A DNA stretch of 47,721 nt from assembly GCF_900103835.1 (NCBI RefSeq), contig NZ_FNID01000023.1, forward strand, positions 1 through 47,721, read 5' to 3'. Under the pieces are notes generated by a model that saw nothing but the letters and a program-made list of their open reading frames with translations, was not told the DNA's origin and did not search any database. Below, in pieces: positions 16,251-25,058 of this stretch. Each line of letters begins with the position of its first letter. The first letter of the stretch is position 1. The position numbers and the translations under genes were made by a program. This DNA is from Acetanaerobacterium elongatum. GTDB taxonomy: Bacteria; Bacillota; Clostridia; Oscillospirales; Ruminococcaceae.

Positions 16251-17786
16251 ATGAGAACTGTTGCCTATTGTCGTGTATCAACTAATAAAGAAGAGCAGTT
16301 AGAGAGCCTTGAAAGTCAACAGAAATTTTTTGATGAATACGCAAAGAAAAATGGGTGTAATCTTGTAAAGATATATGCAGATGAAGGGAAAAGCGGTACA
16401 AAGATCAAAAATCGAACCCAACTGCTTAGATTGCTTTCTGATGCAAAGGACGGGCTTTTTGATTTGGTTCTGATTAAGGATGTTTCCCGTCTTGCCAGAA
16501 ATACAGTTGATTTTCTTGTAAGTATCCGAAAATTGAAAGCGCTGAATATTGAGGTAAGGTTTGTGAACAACAACTTTACCTCCTCCGAGTGTTCGGAATT
16601 TACGCTTACCTTGCTAAGCGCAATTGCACAGGAAGAAAGCGCAAACACCTCTAAACGTGTAAAGTTCGGAAAAAAGCAGAACGCCGAGCGTGGGCGCGTT
16701 CCGAATTTCGTTTATGGATACGATAAAGTACCGGGGGACTATTTTAATCTTAATGTCAACGAGGATGAAGCAAAAACAGTCCGCCGTATTTTCAACCTGT
16801 ATACCCAAGAAAGTCATGGTGCCAACAGAATTGCTGCTATATTGAATAGCGAAGGTATTCTTACCAAACGGGGCTGCAAATGGAGCCAGAATGCAATTTC
16901 TCGAATTCTTACCAATGAGATATACATCGGTAAAATTATTAATGGAAAACAAGAAGTTGCAGATTTCTTAACAGGAAAACGAAGGGAAAAGAATGAAAAC
17001 GATTGGTATGTTGTAGATCGTCCTGAGTTAAAAATCATCGATGATGTTGTTTATGAAAAAGCACAACGAATACTTCAATCCCGAACGAATCTGTTTATAC
17101 AATCCGGGGAACGCAACAGTGAACGCTATGTATTCAGTAAATTGATTCGTTGCGCTTGCTGCGGCTACGCCTTCAGAAGAATAGAGCGGAAATACCAGAA
17201 CACCTATGTAACATGGGTGTGCAGTGGAAGAAATGCTAACGGTGCCGATAGTTGCCCCAACAAAACAGTTATTAAAGAAAATGAGTTACTGCAAGCTATC
17301 AGGGAATATTTTATCGGTGTTCTTAGTGATAAACCGAATGTCATGAACCAAATTCTAACGGAGTTTAATCGTCAGTTTAAGTCGCGAGATGAAAATATTG
17401 TGAGTAAAGCTGGTTTGACTGCAAGGCTTAGTCAGTTAAAAAAGAGCAAAGCCAATTACATTACTATGTTTGAGAATGAGATCATTTCAATTGAGGAATT
17501 GAAAGGCAAGACCAAAGAGATTAATGCCGAAATGGACGAGCTCAATCAAGAACTGAAGCTGGTTGCGCTTAACATTAGTAAAAGCGATCTGCTGAAGAAT
17601 CTTCTTGAGCAAACCTTTGAGGATATGGAACATCTGCTGAAGGATGACCATATATCGCATTCCATGCTAAGCCGCATTATTGAAAAGATTACAGTTGAAG
17701 AGGGTGCGCACATTGATATTTACCTCAAACTGTTCAATGAGCTTGGTTTGGAGAACAACTTTACACTAATGTACGACCATACATAA
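16251..17786 (+). CDS. Large serine recombinase
   Basis: This 511-residue product follows TTAGGAGGACG. The N-terminal resolvase domain begins RTVAYCRVSTNKEEQ with the catalytic Ser at residue 10, and contains KDVSRLARNTVDF. The recombinase domain (HGANRIAAILNSEG...SQNAISRILTNEIYIGK) and the zinc beta-ribbon (IRCACCGYAF...WVCSGR...CPNKT) follow. A C-terminal coiled coil (about residues 390-440) completes the usual large-serine-recombinase layout. These enzymes integrate and excise elements between attP and attB and usually sit at one end of the element. Here host-like sequence with a broken gene follows within 200 bp. Confidence 0.95.
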   Translation: MRTVAYCRVSTNKEEQLESLESQQKFFDEYAKKNGCNLVKIYADEGKSGTKIKNRTQLLRLLSDAKDGLFDLVLIKDVSRLARNTVDFLVSIRKLKALNIEVRFVNNNFTSSECSEFTLTLLSAIAQEESANTSKRVKFGKKQNAERGRVPNFVYGYDKVPGDYFNLNVNEDEAKTVRRIFNLYTQESHGANRIAAILNSEGILTKRGCKWSQNAISRILTNEIYIGKIINGKQEVADFLTGKRREKNENDWYVVDRPELKIIDDVVYEKAQRILQSRTNLFIQSGERNSERYVFSKLIRCACCGYAFRRIERKYQNTYVTWVCSGRNANGADSCPNKTVIKENELLQAIREYFIGVLSDKPNVMNQILTEFNRQFKSRDENIVSKAGLTARLSQLKKSKANYITMFENEIISIEELKGKTKEINAEMDELNQELKLVALNISKSDLLKNLLEQTFEDMEHLLKDDHISHSMLSRIIEKITVEEGAHIDIYLKLFNELGLENNFTLMYDHT

Positions 17787-17792
17787 AGATGT

Positions 17793-17949
17793 AACAGAAC
17801 GATTAAAGAAGGTTAATAAATTATTATATCTGCAGGTAAAAACGCTGCTGGAACAGAACAAGGCCGAGCGGCACATACGCGGGGGGCAGGCAACCAAAGA
17901 GAAATACCGTGCGGGCAAAACCTCTTCCACAAGGGTTTATAGATTTTAA
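17793..17949 (+). pseudogene. Start-less 3' remnant of a host gene next to the serine recombinase
   Basis: A frame encoding about 51 residues, ...KLLYLQVKTLLEQNKAER then HIRGGQATKEKYRAGK and TSSTRVYRF, ends at TAA 17947-17949. The frame has a stop inside the recombinase end and no ATG, GTG or TTG with a ribosome binding site. That is what is expected of the 3' part of a gene split by integration just left of it. The codon composition is GC-richer than the recombinase. I do not recognise the family. Confidence 0.5.
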
Positions 17950-17958
17950 CATCACAAA

Positions 17959-17988
17959 AAAGCGGAGAGGTTACGGCCTCTCCGCTTT
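17959..17988 (-). terminator. Terminator of the spoIIQ-like gene
   Basis: AAAGCGGAGAGG / CCTCTCCGCTTT around a 6-nt loop. On the minus strand it is followed by TTTTGTG. It lies 16 bp after the M23 gene stop. Confidence 0.85.
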
Positions 17989-18003
17989 AAGTTTGCTGTT
18001 TGG

Positions 18004-18786
18004 TTATTGCTTGCTTTCCTCAATGGTCTTGAGCGGGTCTATATACTTCCCGCTTTTCAGCAGCTCAAAGTGCAGGTGGGTGGGCAGGCTTACCTCGGCA
18101 GCTGCGGTTTCACCCACACAGCCAATCTCCTGGCCGATTTCCACCTTGTCGCCCTCTTTTACCAATACTGCCTCGGTAAGGGAGCAATAACGGCTTACGA
18201 TGCCGTTTGCGTGTTTGATTTCAACCACGGTGCCCCACATGCTGTCGGTATAAACCTTCTGCACCTTGCCATCGGTAACCGCTTTCACGGGGCTTCCGAT
18301 CTCAGCCTGAATGTCTATGCCGTTGTGGGTACGCCAGTCGTTCATGGTTTTATCAAGCATCAGCTCACCGTTTGAAAAATTGTTCACAGTATCGCCCGAA
18401 ATCGGCTGCACGAATAGCATATCTTGCAGCGGTGTTTGCGTTTTGGCAGTCTCTAAGGTATCTTGCGCACTTTGCGATGTAGTAGCAGATGCCTGCGATG
18501 GCTGCGATTCGGCCGATAACTCCGGCGATGACGATTGCGCGTTCTGCTCTATCGGCAGCCCCTGCTCGTTGCGTGCTGTCTCCTCTGTATCTTGAAAAGC
18601 CCAATTATCCTCACTCTCGCTTTCTACCGCGGCAGGCTGCTGGGTGGAGACCTTATTGAGTGTACCGTTTATCGCTGCCCAGCATGCGAAGCCGGCGCCT
18701 GCAAGACAGATTGCCAGCGCAATGTAAAAGCCATTGCCCTTGATGAATTTACTGAAATTGTTCTTTCCGAAATGTAGGTTTGCCAT
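18004..18786 (-). CDS. spoIIQ: M23 (LytM) family sporulation protein, SpoIIQ-like
   Basis: This 260-residue product starts at MANLHFGKNNF (AAAGGA about 11 nt upstream; the longer reading to 18849 lacks a sensible site). Residues about 20-40 are one membrane segment (FYIALAICLAGAGFACWAAI), followed by a low-complexity Ser/Gln/Glu linker and a C-terminal LytM domain. NDWRTHNGIDI and HLHFEL match the SpoIIQ pattern, and the zinc-binding His/Asp and HxH residues are present, as in clostridial SpoIIQ but not in B. subtilis. SpoIIQ sits in the forespore membrane and contacts SpoIIIAH across the intermembrane space. A sigma-F-like promoter upstream supports the call. A generic M23 peptidase is the alternative. 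Confidence 0.75.
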   Translation of the reverse strand: MANLHFGKNNFSKFIKGNGFYIALAICLAGAGFACWAAINGTLNKVSTQQPAAVESESEDNWAFQDTEETARNEQGLPIEQNAQSSSPELSAESQPSQASATTSQSAQDTLETAKTQTPLQDMLFVQPISGDTVNNFSNGELMLDKTMNDWRTHNGIDIQAEIGSPVKAVTDGKVQKVYTDSMWGTVVEIKHANGIVSRYCSLTEAVLVKEGDKVEIGQEIGCVGETAAAEVSLPTHLHFELLKSGKYIDPLKTIEESKQ

Positions 18787-18818
18787 TTGAATGACCATTC
18801 CTTTCTTGCAGCTATCTC

Positions 18819-18842
18819 GTCTGAAAGACAAGGCTTTCAGAC
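18819..18842 (-). other. Hairpin in the spoIIQ-like leader
   Basis: GTCTGAAAG (18819-18827) and CTTTCAGAC (18834-18842) form a perfect 9-bp stem with a 6-nt loop. It lies between the predicted sigma-F promoter and the ribosome binding site, in the untranslated leader. Confidence 0.55.
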
Positions 18843-18861
18843 TTAACACACTCTCCTAGTG

Positions 18862-18891
18862 TATTCTGAACACAATCCAGCCGGTTTATGC
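18862..18891 (-). promoter_or_regulatory. Sigma-F-like promoter of the spoIIQ-like gene
   Basis: On the minus strand GCATA (18891-18887), a 15-bp spacer, then GTTCAGAATA (18871-18862). The B. subtilis sigma-F pattern is roughly GYWTA-N15-GGNRANAHTW; most key positions match. spoIIQ is a known sigma-F gene. The remainder of the 18787-19133 gap shows nothing else supported. Confidence 0.55.
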
Positions 18892-19133
18892 CGCCGTATC
18901 CTAAAATCAGCAGTTTTTTTGGGAACTCTTGTTTAAAACAATAATACCAATGGGCTTTTTCATTTAAACAAGCCTTGCCCCATATGCTTTTCTTGGTTTT
19001 CGGCCTTAATAAACTTTCGGTAAACATATTGTTAACCGTTGTGCAGCGGTTTAGTAGAAAATTTTACAAGTATTTTTTGGCAAAAAAATTAAACCCTATC
19101 GAAGAGTAAGGCTTAAAATCTATAAAGGTATTA

Positions 19134-19991
19134 TCAATCAAAGTAACCGGAGGCGCGCATTAGTTCATCACCGTCAAGGTTTGTCAGATCAGCCACAGAG
19201 GTGCCGGCTTTTTGAAGGTACGCCTGCACCGCGTGGTAGCCTGCCGCATAGCCGCCGCAAAACGGAATACCGAGCTCCTTGGCCTCAGGAACCATGGGGT
19301 GGTTGCCATACATATATTTGCGCGCCTCCATAAAGCCCTGCACAGCGAGGTTGTTGCCGATGATCTTCCGCGACTTCTCTAGGTCCTCCTCGCTGATGCC
19401 GGTTACCCACGGCCCGATAAACTTTTTACCGTAAAGCTCTGCGGCAAAGCTTTCGGCCAGGCCCTCTACGGCAAGGTACTTGCCCACAGTGACGTTCATA
19501 AAGTTCCACTTGGCGTTGTAGAAGTACACATTGTGGTGGAATTCGTGCGCGATGCAGGAGTTCAGGCGGGGAAGGGTATAATCGTTGGGGGCGATGATAA
19601 TCTGAATGTAGCCCGGCACGGAGCCCATACCCGAATAGCCCTGCGTTTGCGCAAGCAACAGCGGGCTACCTAAGAAGATGCCTACCTGAACACTGTCAGG
19701 CATGGTAACACCGGCCTTCTCAAAGCTTTTTGCCGCGTTTTCGATAGCCTGATAGGCTTCGTTCCATGCGTCTGCTTTTTCAAGCAGCAAAAGCATCTTT
19801 GAAATCTCCACGTCGCTGCCGGTAATCGGGATACATCCCAGCATTTCTGCGGACATCGGCATGTTCAGGCGCTCAAAAGCCGGTGCAAACGGGTTGAGCA
19901 GCTCGCTGTTAAAACAGCTCTCCCGCTTTTTTTCGGGCAGCGTAAGCAGCTTTTTGTATTGGTCACAGGTATTTTGAATTTGAATTTGCAT
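19134..19991 (-). CDS. DUF2268 (YjaZ-type) putative zinc-dependent protease
   Basis: This 285-residue product follows GGAG at 8 nt. The zinc protease motif HEFHH is at about residue 150, with VEGLAESFAAEL about 27 residues later supplying a possible third ligand Glu. This is the DUF2268 layout. The family is often found as the C-terminal part of MerR-type regulators; here there is no HTH, but the promoter in front is of MerR type. The gene lies between the spoIIQ-like gene and a PNPOx-family gene. The substrate is unknown; the HExxH motif supports metallopeptidase activity by analogy. Confidence 0.8.
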   Translation of the reverse strand: MQIQIQNTCDQYKKLLTLPEKKRESCFNSELLNPFAPAFERLNMPMSAEMLGCIPITGSDVEISKMLLLLEKADAWNEAYQAIENAAKSFEKAGVTMPDSVQVGIFLGSPLLLAQTQGYSGMGSVPGYIQIIIAPNDYTLPRLNSCIAHEFHHNVYFYNAKWNFMNVTVGKYLAVEGLAESFAAELYGKKFIGPWVTGISEEDLEKSRKIIGNNLAVQGFMEARKYMYGNHPMVPEAKELGIPFCGGYAAGYHAVQAYLQKAGTSVADLTNLDGDELMRASGYFD

Positions 19992-20060
19992 ACTCTTTTC
20001 TCCTTTGTTGTTGCTTATAAAACGCTATATCCTTTCTCTTGACACTCACCTCTGAATGTG

Positions 20061-20091
20061 AGTATAAACTATTACGTAACGTGAGAGTCAA
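20061..20091 (-). promoter_or_regulatory. MerR-type promoter with 19-bp spacer
   Basis: On the minus strand TTGACT (20091-20086), a 19-bp spacer CTCACGTTACGTAATAGTT, then TATACT (20066-20061). Over-long spacers with a dyad inside (ACGTTACGT core) are the hallmark of promoters activated by MerR-family proteins, which untwist the DNA. It drives the DUF2268 gene, whose ATG lies about 70 bp downstream. No merR gene is visible in this window. Confidence 0.8.
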
Positions 20092-20105
20092 TGCCCAAAA
20101 ATAAA

Positions 20106-20125
20106 AACGGGCATCTCTGCCCGTT
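20106..20125 (-). terminator. Terminator of the PNPOx-family gene
   Basis: AACGGGCA/TGCCCGTT with a 4-nt loop. On the minus strand it is followed by TTTATTTTTG. It lies 10 bp past the stop at 20135. Confidence 0.85.
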
Positions 20126-20134
20126 AAAGATTTT

Positions 20135-20599
20135 TTATTCTACTATATCATTTACAAAGGGTGCTGCGGTTGCCGTTTTGTTTATGAAGTCGATCCTATA
20201 CTTGGTGTCTTTGCTAAAGGCAACTGCATTGGTAAGCTGTATCTCCAGAATACAGGTCAGCGGGTCGTCCTCATTTACATGGCGGTCGTAGAAGGCCGAG
20301 AAAACCTCCTTGAGCTCCTCCCGCAGCGCCTTATTATGCGCAAGCCTTGGGCTACCGAGGTTAATACCGATTCCCTGCGCGCACATCAAATCTTTGCAAA
20401 CGGCCACATGCCGGTCGGCCTTAATCTCCTGCATCTTATGCGAGGCCTCGTAGGTAACCACATAGATGCTGCCGTTTTTGTAATAGCCGTCGACGGTGCG
20501 AACATTCACGCCGTCTTCGGTGCGGGTGGCGAGCGCGATGATCACATCGCTGCCAAGCTGCTGGGTAAGTAGGGCATCTGCGCTTTCAAAGGTGTTCAT
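20135..20599 (-). CDS. Pyridoxamine 5'-phosphate oxidase-family protein
   Basis: This 154-residue product has the split-barrel fold pattern of flavin-binding PNPOx-like proteins: an N-terminal helix, IALATRTEDGVNVRTVDGYY, GSIYVVTYEASHKMQEI, then DRHVAVCKD. A GAGGAACATAACGA ribosome binding region precedes the ATG. Members bind FMN or F420, or act as uncharacterised flavin reductases. True PdxH is longer and lacks this pattern, so vitamin B6 synthesis is not implied. It lies between yjdF and the MerR-type promoter and has its own terminator. Confidence 0.8.
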   Translation of the reverse strand: MNTFESADALLTQQLGSDVIIALATRTEDGVNVRTVDGYYKNGSIYVVTYEASHKMQEIKADRHVAVCKDLMCAQGIGINLGSPRLAHNKALREELKEVFSAFYDRHVNEDDPLTCILEIQLTNAVAFSKDTKYRIDFINKTATAAPFVNDIVE

Positions 20600-20636
20600 T
20601 CGTTATGTTCCTCCTGTTGTCATGAAGCACGGGGGC

Positions 20637-21056
20637 TTAATGCCCCCTGTGCTTCTCTTTGCGCTTTTGCTGTTTTTGAGAAAACCGCAGCGCTTTTTCT
20701 TCCTCCCGCTGATCACGCGAGCGGGTCTTTCGCTCAAGCTTATCCTGCTCCTGCATGAGCTTGAGCGCCTGCTGTGCCTTGGTGCCCACACCGGATTGCT
20801 GCAGTGTGTTTTTAATCTCGCGCTGCAGGCGTTTGGGGTTTACGGCTTTGCCGAAGGTATCGGCAGCTGCGATGGAAGGGCTAAACTGAAGCCGGGTAAA
20901 GTTCTTGAGCATAAAGGCGTAAACCTCGTAATCCTTAGGCTCCGCACCGAAGGTGATTTTGCAGGCCTCGTACCGGCCGCTTTCCTCACGCTCGTATACG
21001 CCCACCCAGAAGGGATCCTCAAAAAACACCGTCAGCCTGGTTAGTACCGTTCCCAT
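20637..21056 (-). CDS. yjdF: YjdF family protein
   Basis: This 139-residue product starts at MGTVLTRLTVFFEDPFWVGV, with AAGGAGG 8 nt upstream of the ATG at 21056; the longer reading to 21101 runs into the riboswitch. YjdF family features are clear: FFEDPFWVGVYER at the start, FGAEPKDYEVYAFML in the middle, and a very basic, Gln/Lys/Arg-rich C-terminus (KLERKTRSRDQREEEKAL). The function is unknown; the family is controlled by a riboswitch that binds azaaromatic compounds, suggesting a role in resistance to them. The riboswitch is present here. Confidence 0.9.
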   Translation of the reverse strand: MGTVLTRLTVFFEDPFWVGVYEREESGRYEACKITFGAEPKDYEVYAFMLKNFTRLQFSPSIAAADTFGKAVNPKRLQREIKNTLQQSGVGTKAQQALKLMQEQDKLERKTRSRDQREEEKALRFSQKQQKRKEKHRGH

Positions 21057-21081
21057 GATGCATTCCTCCTTATCGTTTGCA

Positions 21082-21169
21082 TGCAAAGAACGGACAACCA
21101 AGGAGGCAGGTTACTGACAGCGTCTGCTGCGTCCGGACTACCAACCGGAACTGTGTTTTTATCTTTGCA
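21082..21169 (-). ncRNA. yjdF-type riboswitch
   Basis: The leader is closed by TGCAAAGA (21169-21162) pairing with TCTTTGCA (21089-21082) and contains CAGTTCCGGTTGGTAGTCCGG on the minus strand, typical of the yjdF motif. CCTCCTT (21106-21100) can pair perfectly with the Shine-Dalgarno AAGGAGG (21071-21065), giving a translational switch. Confidence 0.75.
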
Positions 21170-21174
21170 GTTCT

Positions 21175-21202
21175 ATTGTAACGCAGATTATATAAGCGTC
21201 AA
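21175..21202 (-). promoter_or_regulatory. Promoter of yjdF
   Basis: On the minus strand TTGACG (21202-21197), 16-bp spacer, TACAAT (21180-21175). Transcription would begin right at the riboswitch 5' stem. Confidence 0.65.
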
Positions 21203-21205
21203 GTA

Positions 21206-22423
21206 TTAAATTCGTCGGTTTTTTCTATTTAGTGCAAGCATACTCAAAAAGCCCAAAAGCATGAGTCCGGCTATAATCCACCAGGATGTTTGATAATTTG
21301 TTATGCTTATCACATTGCCCATAATAAGCGGGGCGACGGCAAAGCAGGTGCCCTGCATGAAGGTGCTGAGGGAATTAACCCTGCCCCGGTGTGTATCGGG
21401 GGTTTGATTGGCTATAAAGGAACTGGAGTTAACACTGATTAATATCTCTCCTAAAGTTAATATAAGTGTGGCAATAATGAATAAAGGCAAATCTTTAAAG
21501 AAACCGAACATCACGAACGATATAAAATAGCAAAACCCGCCAAAGGCCATTATAACTAAAGGATAAAATTTTTGCGTCAGCGCCGTTGCAATCGGTGTGA
21601 GCGCAATAACGGTAATGGCGTTGACAGTTACCAGAAAGCTGTAGTTGAGCGCTCCGTTGCCGCCAAAGAAATCCCCCATCTGCAGCGGCAGCATAAAGGA
21701 CCATTGGGTGTAGCAGAATTGGTAGATAAACATCGTCAGTATAAAGTAAAGCAGGATACGGGTACGCCATAAAACCTGCAGTACCGAGGCTTCTCTGCCG
21801 TCGTCTTGGGCGCTTTCAGACAAGGTATTATCAGGGTTTTTGAACCTTGGCTCTTTTATATAAATCATGATAAGCGAGGTCGAAATGATAGTTGTCACAG
21901 CGTCCAATACAAAAAGCAGAGGAAGGTGCCGTGCAAACAAAAAGCCTCCCAGCATTGGGCTGATGGTGTACCCGAGATTAATACCAAAATAGATGAGTGA
22001 GAAGGAGGCCTTCCTGTTCTCGGGTGTAGTGATGTCGGCTGTCAGTGCGTCTAATGCGGGAGAGGCAACCGTGTATAAGGTGCTGGCAGCGATGAGCATA
22101 ACAACCGTCGTCATGCTCATAGGGACTACTGCGCAGATTATGTATATGATTGCGCCGAAGGTCTGACTGAAAAACACCACTCGTTTTCTTCCAACCTTGT
22201 CAATGAGCTTTCCGCCCAATAATAGGCCGGGTGCCTGTGCCACGGCAAAGATGGTAGTCATAAGGCCCGCCTGCGATTTGGTAAGCCCGATTTTCTGGGT
22301 AAGGATGAGTGTCCATAAGGGCATGATGAACATTCCCATACAGGTAATCATCTTAGCGATAAACAGGATGTAGATATCCTTTGGTAAGCCGCTGTATACC
22401 TTTAAAAAATTAAGTTTTCTCAT
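21206..22423 (-). CDS. MFS transporter
   Basis: This 405-residue product has about twelve hydrophobic segments and the major-facilitator motif A between helices 2 and 3 (GGKLIDKVGRKRV, about residues 71-83). The layout fits drug:H+ antiporters of the DHA1 class, which export small molecules. The start at MRKLNFLK has GGAG about 13 nt upstream. It lies upstream of the yjdF gene in the same direction; a shared toxic-compound response is possible but yjdF has its own promoter. The substrate cannot be read from the sequence. Confidence 0.85.
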   Translation of the reverse strand: MRKLNFLKVYSGLPKDIYILFIAKMITCMGMFIMPLWTLILTQKIGLTKSQAGLMTTIFAVAQAPGLLLGGKLIDKVGRKRVVFFSQTFGAIIYIICAVVPMSMTTVVMLIAASTLYTVASPALDALTADITTPENRKASFSLIYFGINLGYTISPMLGGFLFARHLPLLFVLDAVTTIISTSLIMIYIKEPRFKNPDNTLSESAQDDGREASVLQVLWRTRILLYFILTMFIYQFCYTQWSFMLPLQMGDFFGGNGALNYSFLVTVNAITVIALTPIATALTQKFYPLVIMAFGGFCYFISFVMFGFFKDLPLFIIATLILTLGEILISVNSSSFIANQTPDTHRGRVNSLSTFMQGTCFAVAPLIMGNVISITNYQTSWWIIAGLMLLGFLSMLALNRKNRRI

Positions 22424-22455
22424 TTTATTCTATTTTCTCCATTTGTCAAAAAAGC

Positions 22456-22483
22456 AGAACCGGTTTCGTTTGAAACCGGTTCT
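22456..22483 (-). terminator. Terminator of purA
   Basis: A perfect 12-bp stem (AGAACCGGTTTC / GAAACCGGTTCT, 4-nt loop). On the minus strand it is followed by GCTTTTTTG. It lies 120 bp after the purA stop. Confidence 0.85.
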
Positions 22484-22604
22484 GGCATAATATAATGTTT
22501 CAAATTCAAATGTAAACGTTCCTTGGTGACGGCAAAACGGTATTCAACAGCCGCAGTGAATGCGGTGCCGCTTATCGCTGCATAACCGACTATACCGCCC
22601 AATT

Positions 22605-23894
<1,290 letters not shown>

Positions 23895-23952
23895 TCATCA
23901 TCTATTAACGATACAATATGCTAATATGTTAAAGCAATCTATCGCCCAAAAC

Positions 23953-23981
23953 ATTATAACAGATATTTACCCTATTAACAA
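23953..23981 (-). promoter_or_regulatory. Promoter of purA
   Basis: On the minus strand TTGTTA (23981-23976), 17-bp spacer, TATAAT (23958-23953), about 75 bp before the purA ATG. No purine riboswitch is visible in the short leader. Confidence 0.7.
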
Positions 23982-24041
23982 CCTGCGTTGTTACGGAATT
24001 CGCCAGTAGAACCGAGAACTTTCGGTATAAATCCACAAAAA

Positions 24042-24716
24042 CTATACATGAAAACGCTTATTCAGCTCGTGGCGTACATAGCGGTCGGCAAAGATGACGG
24101 TACCCGCGAGCGTTAACAGGGAATAGGCGGCGCTTGCCACGGCGGGCCACGCCACCTGTATCAGCCGCAACGGGAAGAAAAGTAGCGGCACAAGGCCAAA
24201 GGCTCCGATAACCAGCTGGCAAAATAAGAATTCGTGCCGGTTTACCCGCTTGAAGATAATCAAGAAGGTGATGGCAAAGGTGGCGAGCATTAAAAAGAAG
24301 GGGATGGCGTAGTTTACCGACCACTTTGCGTATCCCGCATAATAATCGATGATATACAGCACCAGTGAGATGCTGAGCACCTGTACGGCGTATTTGGTGG
24401 CAAAGTTGCCGGTGCCGCGAAAGGAGTAGGCGATGGTTACCCACACATAGGCAATGCCCGCCAGCACAATGATTGACCATGAAAGATGCCCGCCCTGGGC
24501 AGTGAAGAAGTTTACTATCAGGCAGACGGTAGCTGCAACGATTGATAAAAACAGAAACAGACGAAACAGGAAGTTGTATTTATAAAAGCTCTCGGCAATC
24601 ACGGGGTAGGAATTTCTGCAGGGGGTATTCTCCCCATCGGTAAGCGATGTACCACATAGGGGGCACAGGGTTGTGTCGTTTACCACCTGAAGTTTGCAGG
24701 AAGAACAGTATTTCAC
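24042..24716 (-). CDS. Zinc-ribbon membrane protein, DUF6320-like
   Basis: This 224-residue product starts with GTG after AGGGGGAATTGCC. A two-knuckle zinc ribbon opens the protein (MKYCSSC...LCPLCG), followed by about six membrane segments from residue 48 on. That matches the DUF6320 family. It lies 18 bp after the lysine-rich gene and is the last gene of a three-gene run that begins with an acyltransferase-fold protein. The function is unknown; the same gene pair recurs in Clostridia as far as I recall, which suggests a joint role at the membrane. Confidence 0.75.
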   Translation of the reverse strand: MKYCSSCKLQVVNDTTLCPLCGTSLTDGENTPCRNSYPVIAESFYKYNFLFRLFLFLSIVAATVCLIVNFFTAQGGHLSWSIIVLAGIAYVWVTIAYSFRGTGNFATKYAVQVLSISLVLYIIDYYAGYAKWSVNYAIPFFLMLATFAITFLIIFKRVNRHEFLFCQLVIGAFGLVPLLFFPLRLIQVAWPAVASAAYSLLTLAGTVIFADRYVRHELNKRFHV

Positions 24717-24734
24717 GGCAATTCCCCCTTGGTA

Positions 24735-25058
24735 TTACTTGCCGCCCTTTTTGCGGCGTTTGAACCATTCCTTTATATCCTGTTTAAAGGCTGCGAGCTG
24801 CCAACGGTTTTCTGCCTTGGCGAGTTTTTTCTGCGCCTTTTTGCGCTTTTTTTCCTGCTTGAGCTTGAGCTTCAGCGCAGCCTTTTCCTTTTTTAACTCG
24901 GCCTTTTTTTCCTTAAGCTGAGCCTTGCTGAGCCTCTGAGCCATCTTCGGTGTCATCGCGGAGGCGGGAGCACCCTGAATGTTGTCGCTCATCTGCCGAT
25001 CATCCCTTTCTCTGGGGCCTGTCAGAGATTGTGCCTTTTGGTTAAGCATGTGCCTCAT
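24735..25058 (-). CDS. Lysine-rich small protein between acyltransferase and DUF6320 genes
   Basis: This 107-residue product overlaps the acyltransferase stop by ATGA, which supports translational coupling and the start at 25058. An internal ATG at 24992 (MSDNIQGAP) with a weak upstream AAAGGG is an alternative. Residues about 45-95 are an extremely charged Lys/Glu/Ala helix (KEKKAELKKEKAALKLKLK), probably a coiled coil or a nucleic-acid- or membrane-binding helix, ending in FKRRKKGGK. No family was recognised. Confidence 0.65.
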   Translation of the reverse strand: MRHMLNQKAQSLTGPRERDDRQMSDNIQGAPASAMTPKMAQRLSKAQLKEKKAELKKEKAALKLKLKQEKKRKKAQKKLAKAENRWQLAAFKQDIKEWFKRRKKGGK

